Assembly (NCBI RefSeq): GCF_932526225.1
Contig: NC_064038.1
Location: 7,067,070-7,131,069 of the forward strand
Source of the DNA: Nematostella vectensis
Taxonomy: Eukaryota > Cnidaria > Anthozoa > Actiniaria > Edwardsiidae
Direction: 5' to 3'
DNA: 64,000 nt
Part shown: positions 55,001 to 64,000 of the stretch, in pieces
Layout: each line of letters begins with the position of its first letter
Numbering within the stretch: position 1 is the first letter of the stretch
Made by a program: the position numbers and the translations under genes
The notes under the pieces: model-generated
The model's input: the letters and a program-made list of their open reading frames with translations, nothing else
Databases searched by the model: none
What the model was told of the DNA's origin: nothing

Positions 55001-58000
55001 AGCGTGTCGGAATAAGGCGGTGTGGTTTCTATATCTTGTCTTGAATTCGTTCTCGGTTAGTCCTACGTAGGTTTCGGAGGTGTTGTTGTCCTTTCTTGTT
55101 ACAGTAGCTTGGTAGATAACAGATGATTGGAGGCAGTTTCCGTCAAGGGGGCACGCGTTCTTTTGTCTGCAGTTGCATGTTTTGTTATTGGCGGTGGCGA
55201 GGGAGGTAGGGGCGTCTTCGGTTGTTATTGATGAGGCGATTATGTGCTTGTTGTGGTTGTCAATTATCTGCTTGTTGTTGCTCATGCAGCTATAACTGAT
55301 TTTGATTGTGTTCTGGTTAAAGATTTTTCTGAGTTTGTGGTCTTTAGGGAAGTGCTTGTCTATGAGTGAGAGAAATCTGTGGCCGATGTTGGTGCTTGTG
55401 TTCTTGCTGAAAGTGGTTGTACCAGATGATGTTGTTGCGCTGGCTGTTCTTGCGTTTGCTTGTGGTGTTTGGTTCGTAGTGCAGCGTGTAGTTATATCCA
55501 CTTTCGTCGAGTGCTTTCTGGTATGGCGGCGCGGCTTGGTCGAAGGTTTCTTTGTCTGATGATAGTGTAGATAAGCGTTTGTTGATACTGGCAGGGATAT
55601 TCTTTGTGATGGTAGGTGGGTGGTTGCTCTCACGGTGGACGTACTGTAGTGGGGCGTTCGGTTTGGTGAAAGGCTGGTAGGTGTTGCGGTTCAGGTCGAA
55701 TGTGACGTCTAGGAAGTTGACTCTCGCTTGTTGGCTTCTATGGTGATTCGCAGTCCGTTGTTGTTGAAGATGCGGCATAGTTCTTTCTTGATATTTTCTG
55801 TGTTTTTAGGTGTGGCGCTTGTGATGGCTAGTCCGTCGTTGCGGTAGAGTCCTACGTTGATGTTAAGGTCTTGGAGTTGTGAGAGGAGGAAGTTGCCTAC
55901 AAGTTTGCATGTTTCAGCACCGTTTTAGCTTCCCATTGTCACGCCGAATGTAGAGTTGCCTTTTTTGTGCCAGGGTGTTTGGTTGTGAACTAGGATAGAG
56001 CTCTTGGTGTGGGTTATGATGTTTTTTTCTTCAGCGGTGATGCAGTCGTAGTCAGCGGCGAAGTCGAGGGCTTTGTTTAGGAGTTCTTGGCTGATGGATG
56101 GGTAGGATTCCACTATGTCGAAACATATAAAGTTGGATGCTGTCTTGTTTTTTGTTGATGTATTGATGTGTTTTTTTATACATAGATAGTATATAAGTGA
56201 TGGTAGTAATATATTCTTAATAAATCTCCTGATGAGTGGGCCACGAAACAGGCTTGTAGAGATGAAACGGTAGTTCTCGTGTTTTTTCCTACAAACCAAG
56301 ATATATCCCGCTCTACACTTAAGTATTGAGCACTGTTATATGAACGCCTGCACTCAACGTACCTTACTATTTCACAGTAACGATGATTATTTATTATCAT
56401 CATTATTTTTTTTATCACCACCACCATAATAACCACCACTACCATTTTTCAAATCATATATTTCTATTATTTATTATCATCATATGTATAATATTTTTGC
56501 TGTACAATGATTTTCTTGTTTTTTTTTTTATTTTCATTTACAAATTACTTCTCTTCTCGCAATGATGTTTTAGATACCCCTTCTACATAGTCCAGATCAT
56601 AGGGATACCATTTGAGCCCCTTATTTGGTTGCGGTACACAGCATGGATACCACTCTACCCTGTTGGTATGATTACAGAAGGTATGTCTGGGGTATACCCA
56701 TAAGGGAAGGGGTACCACACTACTCTGTTGGTATGATTACAGAAGGTATGTCTGGGGTATGCCCATAAGGTAAGGGGTACCACACTACCCTGTTGGTATG
56801 AACACAAAAGGGGTTTCTGGGGAAGACCAATTTATTTGTATTTCTTAGTTAAATCCCTAAGGATCAGCTCATGCATAAACTCTCAGTAGTGCACCTAACA
56901 ATAGCTGTAAGAGCAAGCAACACAATTTGATTATTCAATGTTTTCCTATTTTGTTTTTCTTTAATTTTGGTTTCTTTAAGCCGCATTGTCACCAGTTCAA
57001 TACAAACAATATCCGAAAACGCGAAAAATATTTCAAAATATTGAAAACAGTGCATTTATTGGAAGTTTCTTTGAGGATGTGATTGATAATTAAGAGCGGA
57101 TGGCCTGTTTAATATCTCGGATTTTAATAGATTCTTTTGTCTTTTAACGGTTGAGGATTCGGTCGGACCTCCGGAAGTAAACTGGTGACAATGCGGCTTT
57201 AAGACCTGAAATCCATTTAAACAGCTAATAAAAGAAAAAAAAAATCAGCAAGCCAGCTACATTTTTAAATACTGTAGGTAGCTTCTCACAACCTCTTACC
57301 CAGGTCTGACCAAAGTAACACGATAGGAAAAGGACCTTGTGTATGAAGTTCGCTTTTTCACTTGATATACATTTTTTTGTAGTCATTCTTATCTGGAAAG
57401 CCTTGCCTCTATTGGACCAGACTCAGAGGTTCTCCATTATCCTTCCCAATGCATTCAACTTCAGCTTCAGTTTTGCAATGTTCCTGAGGTTTTACCTCAT
57501 CTTTATGATATATGGTAAGGAAATACACAGTGCTTGACTCTTATTTGTGGGTTGCCTGCAGTGAAGGCATTTACTCAGTGTTTTTTATAGCAGCAATCTT
57601 GGATATTGAGCACTGGGTAAATGTTGTGGTTGGAAATTCATTTTGGTTGGAATTTTTACCAACCAGTTGGAAATTTTTCAACTAGTTAGAAATTTTACAA
57701 CCAGTTGGAAATTCTCCCTACCAGTAAAATATTTGAGAAATAACCTTGATTTTTTTTATTTTCTGTTTATAACGATGCAATTTGTCAGTCCCATATTGAT
57801 ATTTCTAGGTTCTAATGTTTCCCCTTTAACTATGATTAGAATAAAGTGTAACTATGGCCTATACTATAGCCTAACTATGGTTATAATAAGCGTTTCCTGA
57901 AACCTTTCTGTGGTACAATCTGATATAGCCCCCCCCCCCTTCAAATCTCTTATTTGATTTTTCTTATGTTTATTCCCTGTTCTAGGGAGAAGCTACATGT

Positions 58001-58385
58001 TGCGGCACACCTCCCCCTGGATCTGTTTCTTACAATATTACTTTGCTCATGTTTATTCCCAATTCCAGGGGGAAGCTACATGATACTGGCACCTCCCCCT
58101 GAATCAGTTGTTATGATATAACTTTGCTCAAGTTCATTCTCTATTCCAGGGGGAAGCTACATGATACTGGCACCTCCCCCTGAATCAGTTGTTATGATAT
58201 AACTTTGCTCAAGTTCATTCTCTATTCCAGGGGGAAGCTACATGATACTGGCACCTCCCCCTGAATCAGTTGTTATGATATAACTTTGCTCAAGTTCATT
58301 CTCTATTCCAGGGGGAAGCTACATGTTGCTCCATATGCACAGGCTGAGGAGCAAGAGATATGGCAAGAAGAAAAAAGTTGCGTGA
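49047..58385 (+). CDS. HACD3: very-long-chain (3R)-3-hydroxyacyl-CoA dehydratase 3, CS domain plus PHS1-type dehydratase
   Basis: Eleven exons in consistent phase: 49047-49130, 49215-49257, 50087-50160, 50259-50459, 51568-51634, 52763-52873, 53336-53463, 53666-53778, 56574-56680, 57383-57514, 58312-58385. Total 1134 nt, 377 aa (human about 362). Exons 1-4 encode a p23/CS-like domain ([48 protein letters not shown]). A charged coiled-coil-like linker follows, then a multi-pass PTPLA/HACD domain. The catalytic Tyr and Glu are in LYPVGMITE at the end of exon 9. The tail [12 protein letters not shown] is a lysine-rich ER-type C-terminus. Role: dehydration of 3-hydroxyacyl-CoA in the fatty-acid elongation cycle in the ER membrane. 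The exon 4 donor could be shifted by a few bases. Two junctions (exon 9 donor, exon 11 acceptor) are tandemly copied. Confidence 0.93.
51737..51994. mobile_element. long imperfect fold-back element in HACD3 intron 5
   Basis: CTGTTGTATCGCGA at the left is mirrored by TCGTGATACAACAG at the right. Arms of roughly 115 bp stay alignable inward (GCATTTTC, AACCAATCAGA, CCTGGCT) with many mismatches, so this is an older copy. It is followed at 52010-52135 by an AT-rich ATTATT/AATGATT microsatellite. Confidence 0.72.
54467..54692. mobile_element. TTAA-flanked MITE, copy 2 (HACD3 intron 8)
   Basis: The left end TTAAAGCAGCATTGTCGCCA and the right end GGTGACAATGCCGCTTTAA are inverted copies with TTAA at both ends; 226 bp. 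The interior matches the family (ATTTCGAAAT, TAATTTAGAG, GGCCTGTTAAAATCTGGATT). Confidence 0.85.
54885..56150 (-). pseudogene. Penelope-like RT / GIY-YIG endonuclease remnant
   Basis: Three open pieces: about 56150-55925, 55778-55344 and 55633-54885. The first is separated from the second by a stop directly after the TMGS box, and the second and third overlap in different frames. The N-terminal fingers of the RT are absent. The endonuclease part is the best preserved. Confidence 0.82.
56224..56263 (+). ncRNA. hammerhead ribozyme of Penelope-like element type
   Basis: Plus strand: stem I ATCTC (56224-56228) pairs with GAGAT (56259-56263). The core is CTGATGA (56229-56235), stem II GTG/CAC with GGC loop (56236-56244), GAAA (56245-56248), stem III ACA/TGT with GGCT loop, and the GTA cleavage triplet with predicted cleavage after 56258. 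All invariant residues are present. The minimal stem II and short stem I are those described for hammerheads in Penelope-like elements. Confidence 0.9.
56646..56810 (+). repeat. 65-bp tandem copies of the HACD3 exon 9 splice donor
   Basis: The end of exon 9 (TACCACTCTACCCTGTTGGT ... ACAGAAG) plus the intron start GTATGTCTGGGGTATACCCA is repeated with GT at 56681 and 56746. A third copy is degraded (AACACAAAAGGGGTTTCTGG, no GT). The copied exon part encodes the catalytic LYPVGMITE segment. Confidence 0.9.
56976..57202. mobile_element. TTAA-flanked MITE, copy 3 (HACD3 intron 9)
   Basis: The left end TTAAGCCGCATTGTCACCAG and the right end CTGGTGACAATGCGGCTTTAA are inverted; 227 bp. Shares GCGAAAAATATTTCAAAATA and GAGGATGTGATTGATAATT with copy 4. 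Confidence 0.87.
57985..58325 (+). repeat. 81-bp tandem copies of the HACD3 exon 11 splice acceptor
   Basis: Copies of CAG|GGGGAAGCTACATG occur with AG at 58067, 58148, 58229 and 58310 (81-bp steps), plus a diverged first copy at about 57984. Only the last leads into the real C-terminal codons. The preceding ones read [17 protein letters not shown] and stop. Each decoy is followed by TCCCCCTG, perfectly complementary to its own CAGGGGGA. Confidence 0.92.
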
Positions 58386-59355
58386 GAAGAACAAATGGAC
58401 TGGACTAATATATATATCTGTTCGTATTTTGAAAAGCAATGCAAAGTCTATGTTTAAGTTGAAATTGGTATTTGGTTTTGTTCTGTACATATCAGAAATA
58501 CAAACTGCCAGCCATGAAATGTCTGCTCTATGGTGATACCCTTTGGTCAAGAGGCCGAAGTCTGCTTTACCCATCCCCTTTTAGTATTTGGTGTGTGTGG
58601 GGGGGGGGGGGGGGCATTTTATTTTACAAATGCTTAAAGTCTGTGTCAGATACCAATCACTGTAATTACCTCGATGAACTATATGGAACCCAACCATTTT
58701 TAATGTCTGGTGGTCACTGACTTCTTCTTGCTTCATATCTTTCCTGAGGGAAATTTGATTCAGATTTCTTTCAAATAAAACACCTTGCAAGCAATTCGAT
58801 TCTCGCGAATCCCTGCCTATCTGCTAGGATGAGGACTAGTGACTTCTGGAAATGGAAAATACAGTGAAATGTGGAACCCATGCCCCCTAAAATACATCTA
58901 TTCCAATTAGTTGCACCCACGTATCAATGTATCATAGCCCTTAGTGATTCATGGGCAATGTATAAATGGCTGAATCCTTGTCTCGGAACGTCTACTCACG
59001 CTTATTTTATATCATGCGTTAACTGTCAATCAACAAAACCGCCCCTTAAGCTTGCTCACTTGAGTTTGTTCCGGGTTTTTATTTGATACCAATAAAGCAC
59101 TGCGGATTATGACTCATGGATTCTCCAAGTGCAACCTAATTTAAAAGATATATATTCACAACCCTGACTTCATTGTACCTGCTGTTCTTTAGTCCCAAGC
59201 AAATAGCACATACAGTAATGTAGACCAAGAAAGTTTTAACAAATTGCGAAAAAAAATGATGGTACATCAGAGGAAATTGACCAAGCTTCCTGACCCATGG
59301 TTAACTTAAGGCCATCATTTTTTTTTATATATTTCCAAGAAATTACAAATACTGC

Positions 59356-59457
59356 CCTGGGTACCAGAGGCTCAAGCTTCACTTGTTTACTGTCACGATG
59401 GTCTCACAGCCAAGACTTGCAACAGTAAACGAGTGAAGCTGGATCCTCTGGTACCCA
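59356..59457. mobile_element. short fold-back element of the GGGTACCAGAGGCTC family
   Basis: GGGTACCAGAGGCTCAAGCT at the left is inverted at the right (AGCTGGATCCTCTGGTACCC), and inward GTTTACTGT/ACAGTAAAC also pair; about 102 bp. A related copy lies at 63917-63979 and a single end near 44050. Confidence 0.75.
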
Positions 59458-59781
59458 TCTTACACCAATGCTTGTATTTAAAAACAAGCTCCCATGATAT
59501 ACTTCAACTTGTCATGTTCAGGGATGCTTTGAGTGATAGTGAATAAAACAAGAGAATAAGGAAACTCTAGTAGCCAGGGTAGAAAAGGTTATTCATCTTT
59601 TTTTATAAACTCTTAACACAAGCATTTTGCAAAAAGGTCTGAAATAGCTCAACATATCTGGTTAGTCCCAGAAAAAGTGAAAGAGTAGGGTGCTTGTGTC
59701 CCTATAATAAGATACAACATTCAACTTTACCCTTTTTAAACCTCCAATGTCAAGGAAGAAACCATTGTAGATTTATAATGC

Positions 59782-59787
59782 TTTATT
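59782..59787 (-). other. polyubiquitin poly(A) signal
   Basis: AATAAA on the minus strand, 92 bases after the polyubiquitin stop codon. Confidence 0.7.
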
Positions 59788-59878
59788 CGATCCGAAAAAG
59801 TAACAAAAACAAAATCAAAATACATTTGAGTGCTCAATAATTCGGTCAGTCCAGTCTATTATTACAGGGTTCTTTAGT

Positions 59879-61630
<1,752 letters not shown>

Positions 61631-62334
61631 TTATAAATAGGCTGACCAATGAGAAACAGCCCGGAACAATAAACTCCAGTGAGCAAGCCGCAGAGGCGGG
61701 ATTTTGTTGATTGACAGTTTACGCGTGTGGCGTGTATATAATATAGCAACGTTGGCAGTTTTGTCTTATTATTCAAGCATTAGAATTATTTTTTTTTTAC
61801 TTTCTTATGAAGATAGTCAATATCTTTTTACTTAAAAACAGTTCATAATTGTCTTTTGATGATAAAACCTGCTATGTGGGTAAGAATGATGACACAACAG
61901 AAAGGCTGAAAAAAAAACCGGAAATGCAGTGTCATGTCGTTCACGTGATTTCCTCTTTTAGTAACACCGCGAACTTTGAACTCACTCGTGCGTTTACGAA
62001 TTCTATACAGCTCAATTTGCTGAATGTGCTGGATTTCCGCGTTATCGCACAATCTCCTTTGATCTACCGCACGTAATGGCCGTTATTTAAGGTCAAGTTT
62101 AGTATTGAAGTTTTTTTTTAACCTGATTTTTTTTGCATGCAGATATATTGCTCTATGACTTCTTGAGTAATAAATTGACTATTTTCAATCCACATATTTC
62201 AAATAGAAATCGCTAAAAATAATAAGTCGGCGGTTGTCAAGGCAGAGGGTTCCCATTTCGAGTTGGCCAAGTTACAAGCAAATTGGATATCGTGACTCTT
62301 ATTCTGCTAGTAGGATATATCTCGAACAACTGGA
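61631..62334. other. upstream of polyubiquitin, no gene recognised
   Basis: Contains another TATAAATAG on the plus strand (about 61631-61640) and a T-run near 61790. No coding domain. Confidence 0.45.
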
Positions 62335-62843
62335 CAGCCCCGTAGCCAGGATTTTGAGCGGGAGGGGTTGTTTACCATTTAGCGGACCATTTTCTCTTAG
62401 ATAGCTTGCCTTAGCTCGCAGTGGTACTCAATTCCTTCATTAGAGCGGACCTCCAAGTCAAGTGGGGTTTCAGTTTCAGTTTAATCTTTGTTTATCGAGG
62501 GTAACATATTTAACCGAATATAGAGTTTTTTAACATATGGCCCTCGGTTAGCAAGCACTGTCACTGGGGTGGTCACTGCCAGAGGGTTTATTGCGTCCCC
62601 AGTGGTTCTTTTGCGTCCCTTCGGTTCAGGTTAGTGTAGTGCAGCCTGAAGAGATGCGACCTCTGGTTTAGTGTCCTTATCCGAGAAGACTGGAAACACG
62701 GGAGAATAACTTCAACTCACTTGTGACACAAATTCGAATCAAGGCAGGAACCCGGAAAAATCCCCAATTTGAGCCAGGATTCGAACCTGGGCCACAGCGG
62801 TGATAGGCCGACCCGCTAACACCCATCCGTAGCTACGGGCCTG
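62335..62843. mobile_element. hAT-like non-autonomous element hosting a SINE
   Basis: The left end CAGCCCCGTAGCCAGG is an imperfect inverted match to the right end (CCGTAGCTACGGGCCTG). CTGGA flanks both ends and may be a short target duplication. About 340 of its 509 bp are an inserted tRNA-derived SINE. Confidence 0.6.
62485..62823 (-). mobile_element. tRNA-derived SINE, copy 2
   Basis: Aligns along its whole length with the copy at 32722-33068. Minus-strand head with an exact B box GGTTCGAATCC (62787-62777). The body includes AAGGGACGCAAAAGAACCAC and CACTGGGGACGCAATAAA. The 3' end is GATAAACAAAG. Confidence 0.82.
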
Positions 62844-62883
62844 CTGGATCAATGGCTAGTGGAACAAGATTACTTATCCATCT

Positions 62884-62980
62884 GGGGCCGGTTCCCAGAA
62901 AGCAGGTTAGCCATTTAATTGGATAAAAAGGGCATTCATCCCTGGGTTAGCATTAATCTGCTTTCTAGGAATCCGGCCCT
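62884..62980. mobile_element. 97-bp fold-back element
   Basis: GGGCCGGTTCCCAGAAAGCA at the left is inverted at the right (TGCTTTCTAGGAATCCGGCC); inner GGTTAG/CTAAT-like segments also pair. Confidence 0.8.
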
Positions 62981-63276
62981 GGTAGACAGACTGGTAAGGT
63001 AATTCACCTGTAATTCAACAGCGAGCTGGTTTCAAAATATTTTTCTTTTTCTGGACTGCTGGAATCTTTTAAAGCGTTTTAAAATGCAGTGGTATATTCG
63101 CAACTTCAAAATAACAATCTGATACGTTATTTACGAACGATATTTGATTGAAAATATCTCGGTTACTTGCTTGAATTAGAAGATGGAAATGATGGATGCT
63201 TGTGTGACTCGGCATTGAGCAGGAGCATAAAAATGGTGGCGTGATTGGCCTACAATCTCCGATCTTTTTTAACAGA

Positions 63277-63449
63277 AAACGCGAAAAATATTTCAAAATA
63301 TTGAAAGCAGTGTGTATTTTGCAGATTTCTTCGAGGATGTGATTGATAATTTAGAGCGGATGGCATGTTAAATATCTCGGATTCTAATAGTTAACGGTGA
63401 GGTTTGCGTCCGGACCTCCGGAAGTGAACTGGTGACAATGCGGCTTTAA
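63277..63449. mobile_element. TTAA-family MITE, copy 4 (left end missing)
   Basis: From GAAAACGCGAAAAATATTTC onward it matches copy 3 closely to the right end (CTGGTGACAATGCGGCTTTAA). The left terminal repeat is absent, so this copy is truncated. Confidence 0.8.
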
Positions 63450-63916
63450 GTATACTAAGAAACTTGCAGTGGTGACATTTTTTTTTAAAGCCAGGGGCTA
63501 ATTACCAATTTCTTGAGCCACTGGGTTGTATTTTTTTTTTTTTGCCGTTTCGTTCGGCAATGCTGCCTTCATCAGGATTAACGCCATAAAGGTCCAGTAG
63601 CTGCGGTACAGGGGGCATGGGATTATCACCCTCTTAATTCTCGCAATAACTTCGTCTCATTTATTTGCCCCCAGCCCCCCTTCCTTTCTTTGTCCACACA
63701 GCACCTATTTAAATGGCTATCTTTCTAAATGAAAAGACCAGGTCACATTTAAGTTAACCCTATGTCTACCCATCCGAAAAATATGCCTGGCACTTTAGTA
63801 AATAGATCCTATAAATTTTACATATAGATTTTACCAAATTTTAAAAACATGTAATAGTCGAGGCTCAGATAGCAGAAAAATATAGCTATTTTATTCCTGA
63901 TGCGTTATAAAAGACA

Positions 63917-63979
63917 CCCTGGGTACCAGAGGCTCGAGCTTCACTCCGACAACTCGAGCTCGAGCCCCTGGTACCCAGG
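63917..63979. mobile_element. short fold-back of the GGGTACCAGAGGCTC family
   Basis: CCTGGGTACCAGAGGCTCGA is mirrored by CTCGAGCCCCTGGTACCCAGG; 63 bp, nearly perfect palindrome, related to 59356-59457. Confidence 0.78.
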
Positions 63980-64000
63980 ATATCTAAAAGACAGAACCAA

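Larger units (their letters stand above)
54870..56340 (-). mobile_element. broken Penelope-like retroelement with GIY-YIG endonuclease and an inverted 5' segment
   Basis: Minus-strand remnants in HACD3 intron 8. The RT palm region lies at about 56150-55925 ([13 protein letters not shown], then FGVTMGS immediately followed by an in-frame stop). RT thumb/linker sequence runs to about 55344. The C-terminal module (to 54885) has a Cys-rich linker ([15 protein letters not shown]) and a GIY-YIG-type endonuclease (IYQATV ... [17 protein letters not shown]). At least one stop and one frame change inactivate it. The 3' end abuts a (TA)n tract at 54870-54890. The segment 56155-56340 has no RT homology in the minus frame and instead carries a plus-strand hammerhead ribozyme, so the 5' end looks like an inverted pLTR piece, an arrangement typical of Penelope-like insertions. 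Confidence 0.85.
58386..59878. other. HACD3 3' UTR and convergent spacer to polyubiquitin
   Basis: HACD3 poly(A) signals: AATAAA at 58774-58779 and about 59084. A poly-G run of about 17 occurs at 58598-58614. The polyubiquitin gene converges from the right. A GGTACCAGAGGC fold-back is listed separately. Confidence 0.55.

Noticed and set aside
55302-55559. Plus-strand hydrophobic frame opposite the Penelope endonuclease
   Set aside because: Antisense shadow of the minus-strand retroelement frame, which has clear homology.
56155-56299. Minus-strand frame as the N-terminus of the Penelope RT
   Set aside because: It lacks RT finger motifs and is the complement of a perfect plus-strand hammerhead, so it is better read as an inverted non-coding segment.
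63546-63580. A third hammerhead-like motif on the minus strand (CTGATGA ... CGAAAC)
   Set aside because: CTGATGA and GAAAC are present, but the possible stem II (GGCA/TGCC) leaves extra unpaired bases at the core junction, and no stem III or NUH cleavage site with a matching stem I follows.

Overview
This is a eukaryotic, animal-type genomic window. Genes are multi-exon with GT/AG introns, AATAAA poly(A) signals are present, intergenic DNA is AT-rich, and the window carries several transposon classes. The five protein genes I recognise (MEX3, mitochondrial CLPX, an orphan class A GPCR, HACD3/PTPLAD1, polyubiquitin) are metazoan. Compact genes, MITE-rich spacers, hammerhead-ribozyme satellites and Penelope-like elements together suggest an early-branching invertebrate, most likely an anthozoan cnidarian such as a sea anemone. 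The species is an inference, not a reading.

Layout. 1-6140: intergenic, with one inverted-repeat element. 6141-7771 (+): a two-exon MEX3 RNA-binding E3 ligase. 8.3-22.3 kb: a gene-poor repeat block holding a TA-flanked MITE, six tandem ~356-bp units that each encode a minus-strand hammerhead ribozyme, two minisatellites, a long fold-back and a decayed Ty3/gypsy-like LTR element. 22277-40422 (+): a 12-exon CLPX gene stretched over 18 kb by minisatellites, MITEs, a tRNA-derived SINE and a 5'-truncated LINE. 44989-46293 (-): a single-exon GPCR. 49047-58385 (+): an 11-exon HACD3 gene whose introns hold MITEs and a broken Penelope-like element with its own plus-strand hammerhead ribozyme. 59879-61480 (-): a seven-unit polyubiquitin gene with a TATA/CCAAT promoter. 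61.6-64 kb: nested small transposons.

The genes are unrelated housekeeping or signalling genes and form no pathway: post-transcriptional control (MEX3), mitochondrial protein unfolding (CLPX), very-long-chain fatty acid elongation in the ER (HACD3), ubiquitin supply, and an orphan receptor.

Two things stand out. First, the 12.9-15.0 kb satellite is not inert: each unit carries a complete type I hammerhead core on the minus strand, the architecture of metazoan retrozymes, and a second canonical hammerhead lies in the Penelope-like element at 56.2 kb. Second, tandem repeats repeatedly sit exactly on splice junctions. Three CLPX and two HACD3 junctions, plus the CLPX stop-codon region, are copied in tandem (3 to about 105 copies), producing long series of decoy splice sites next to the real ones.
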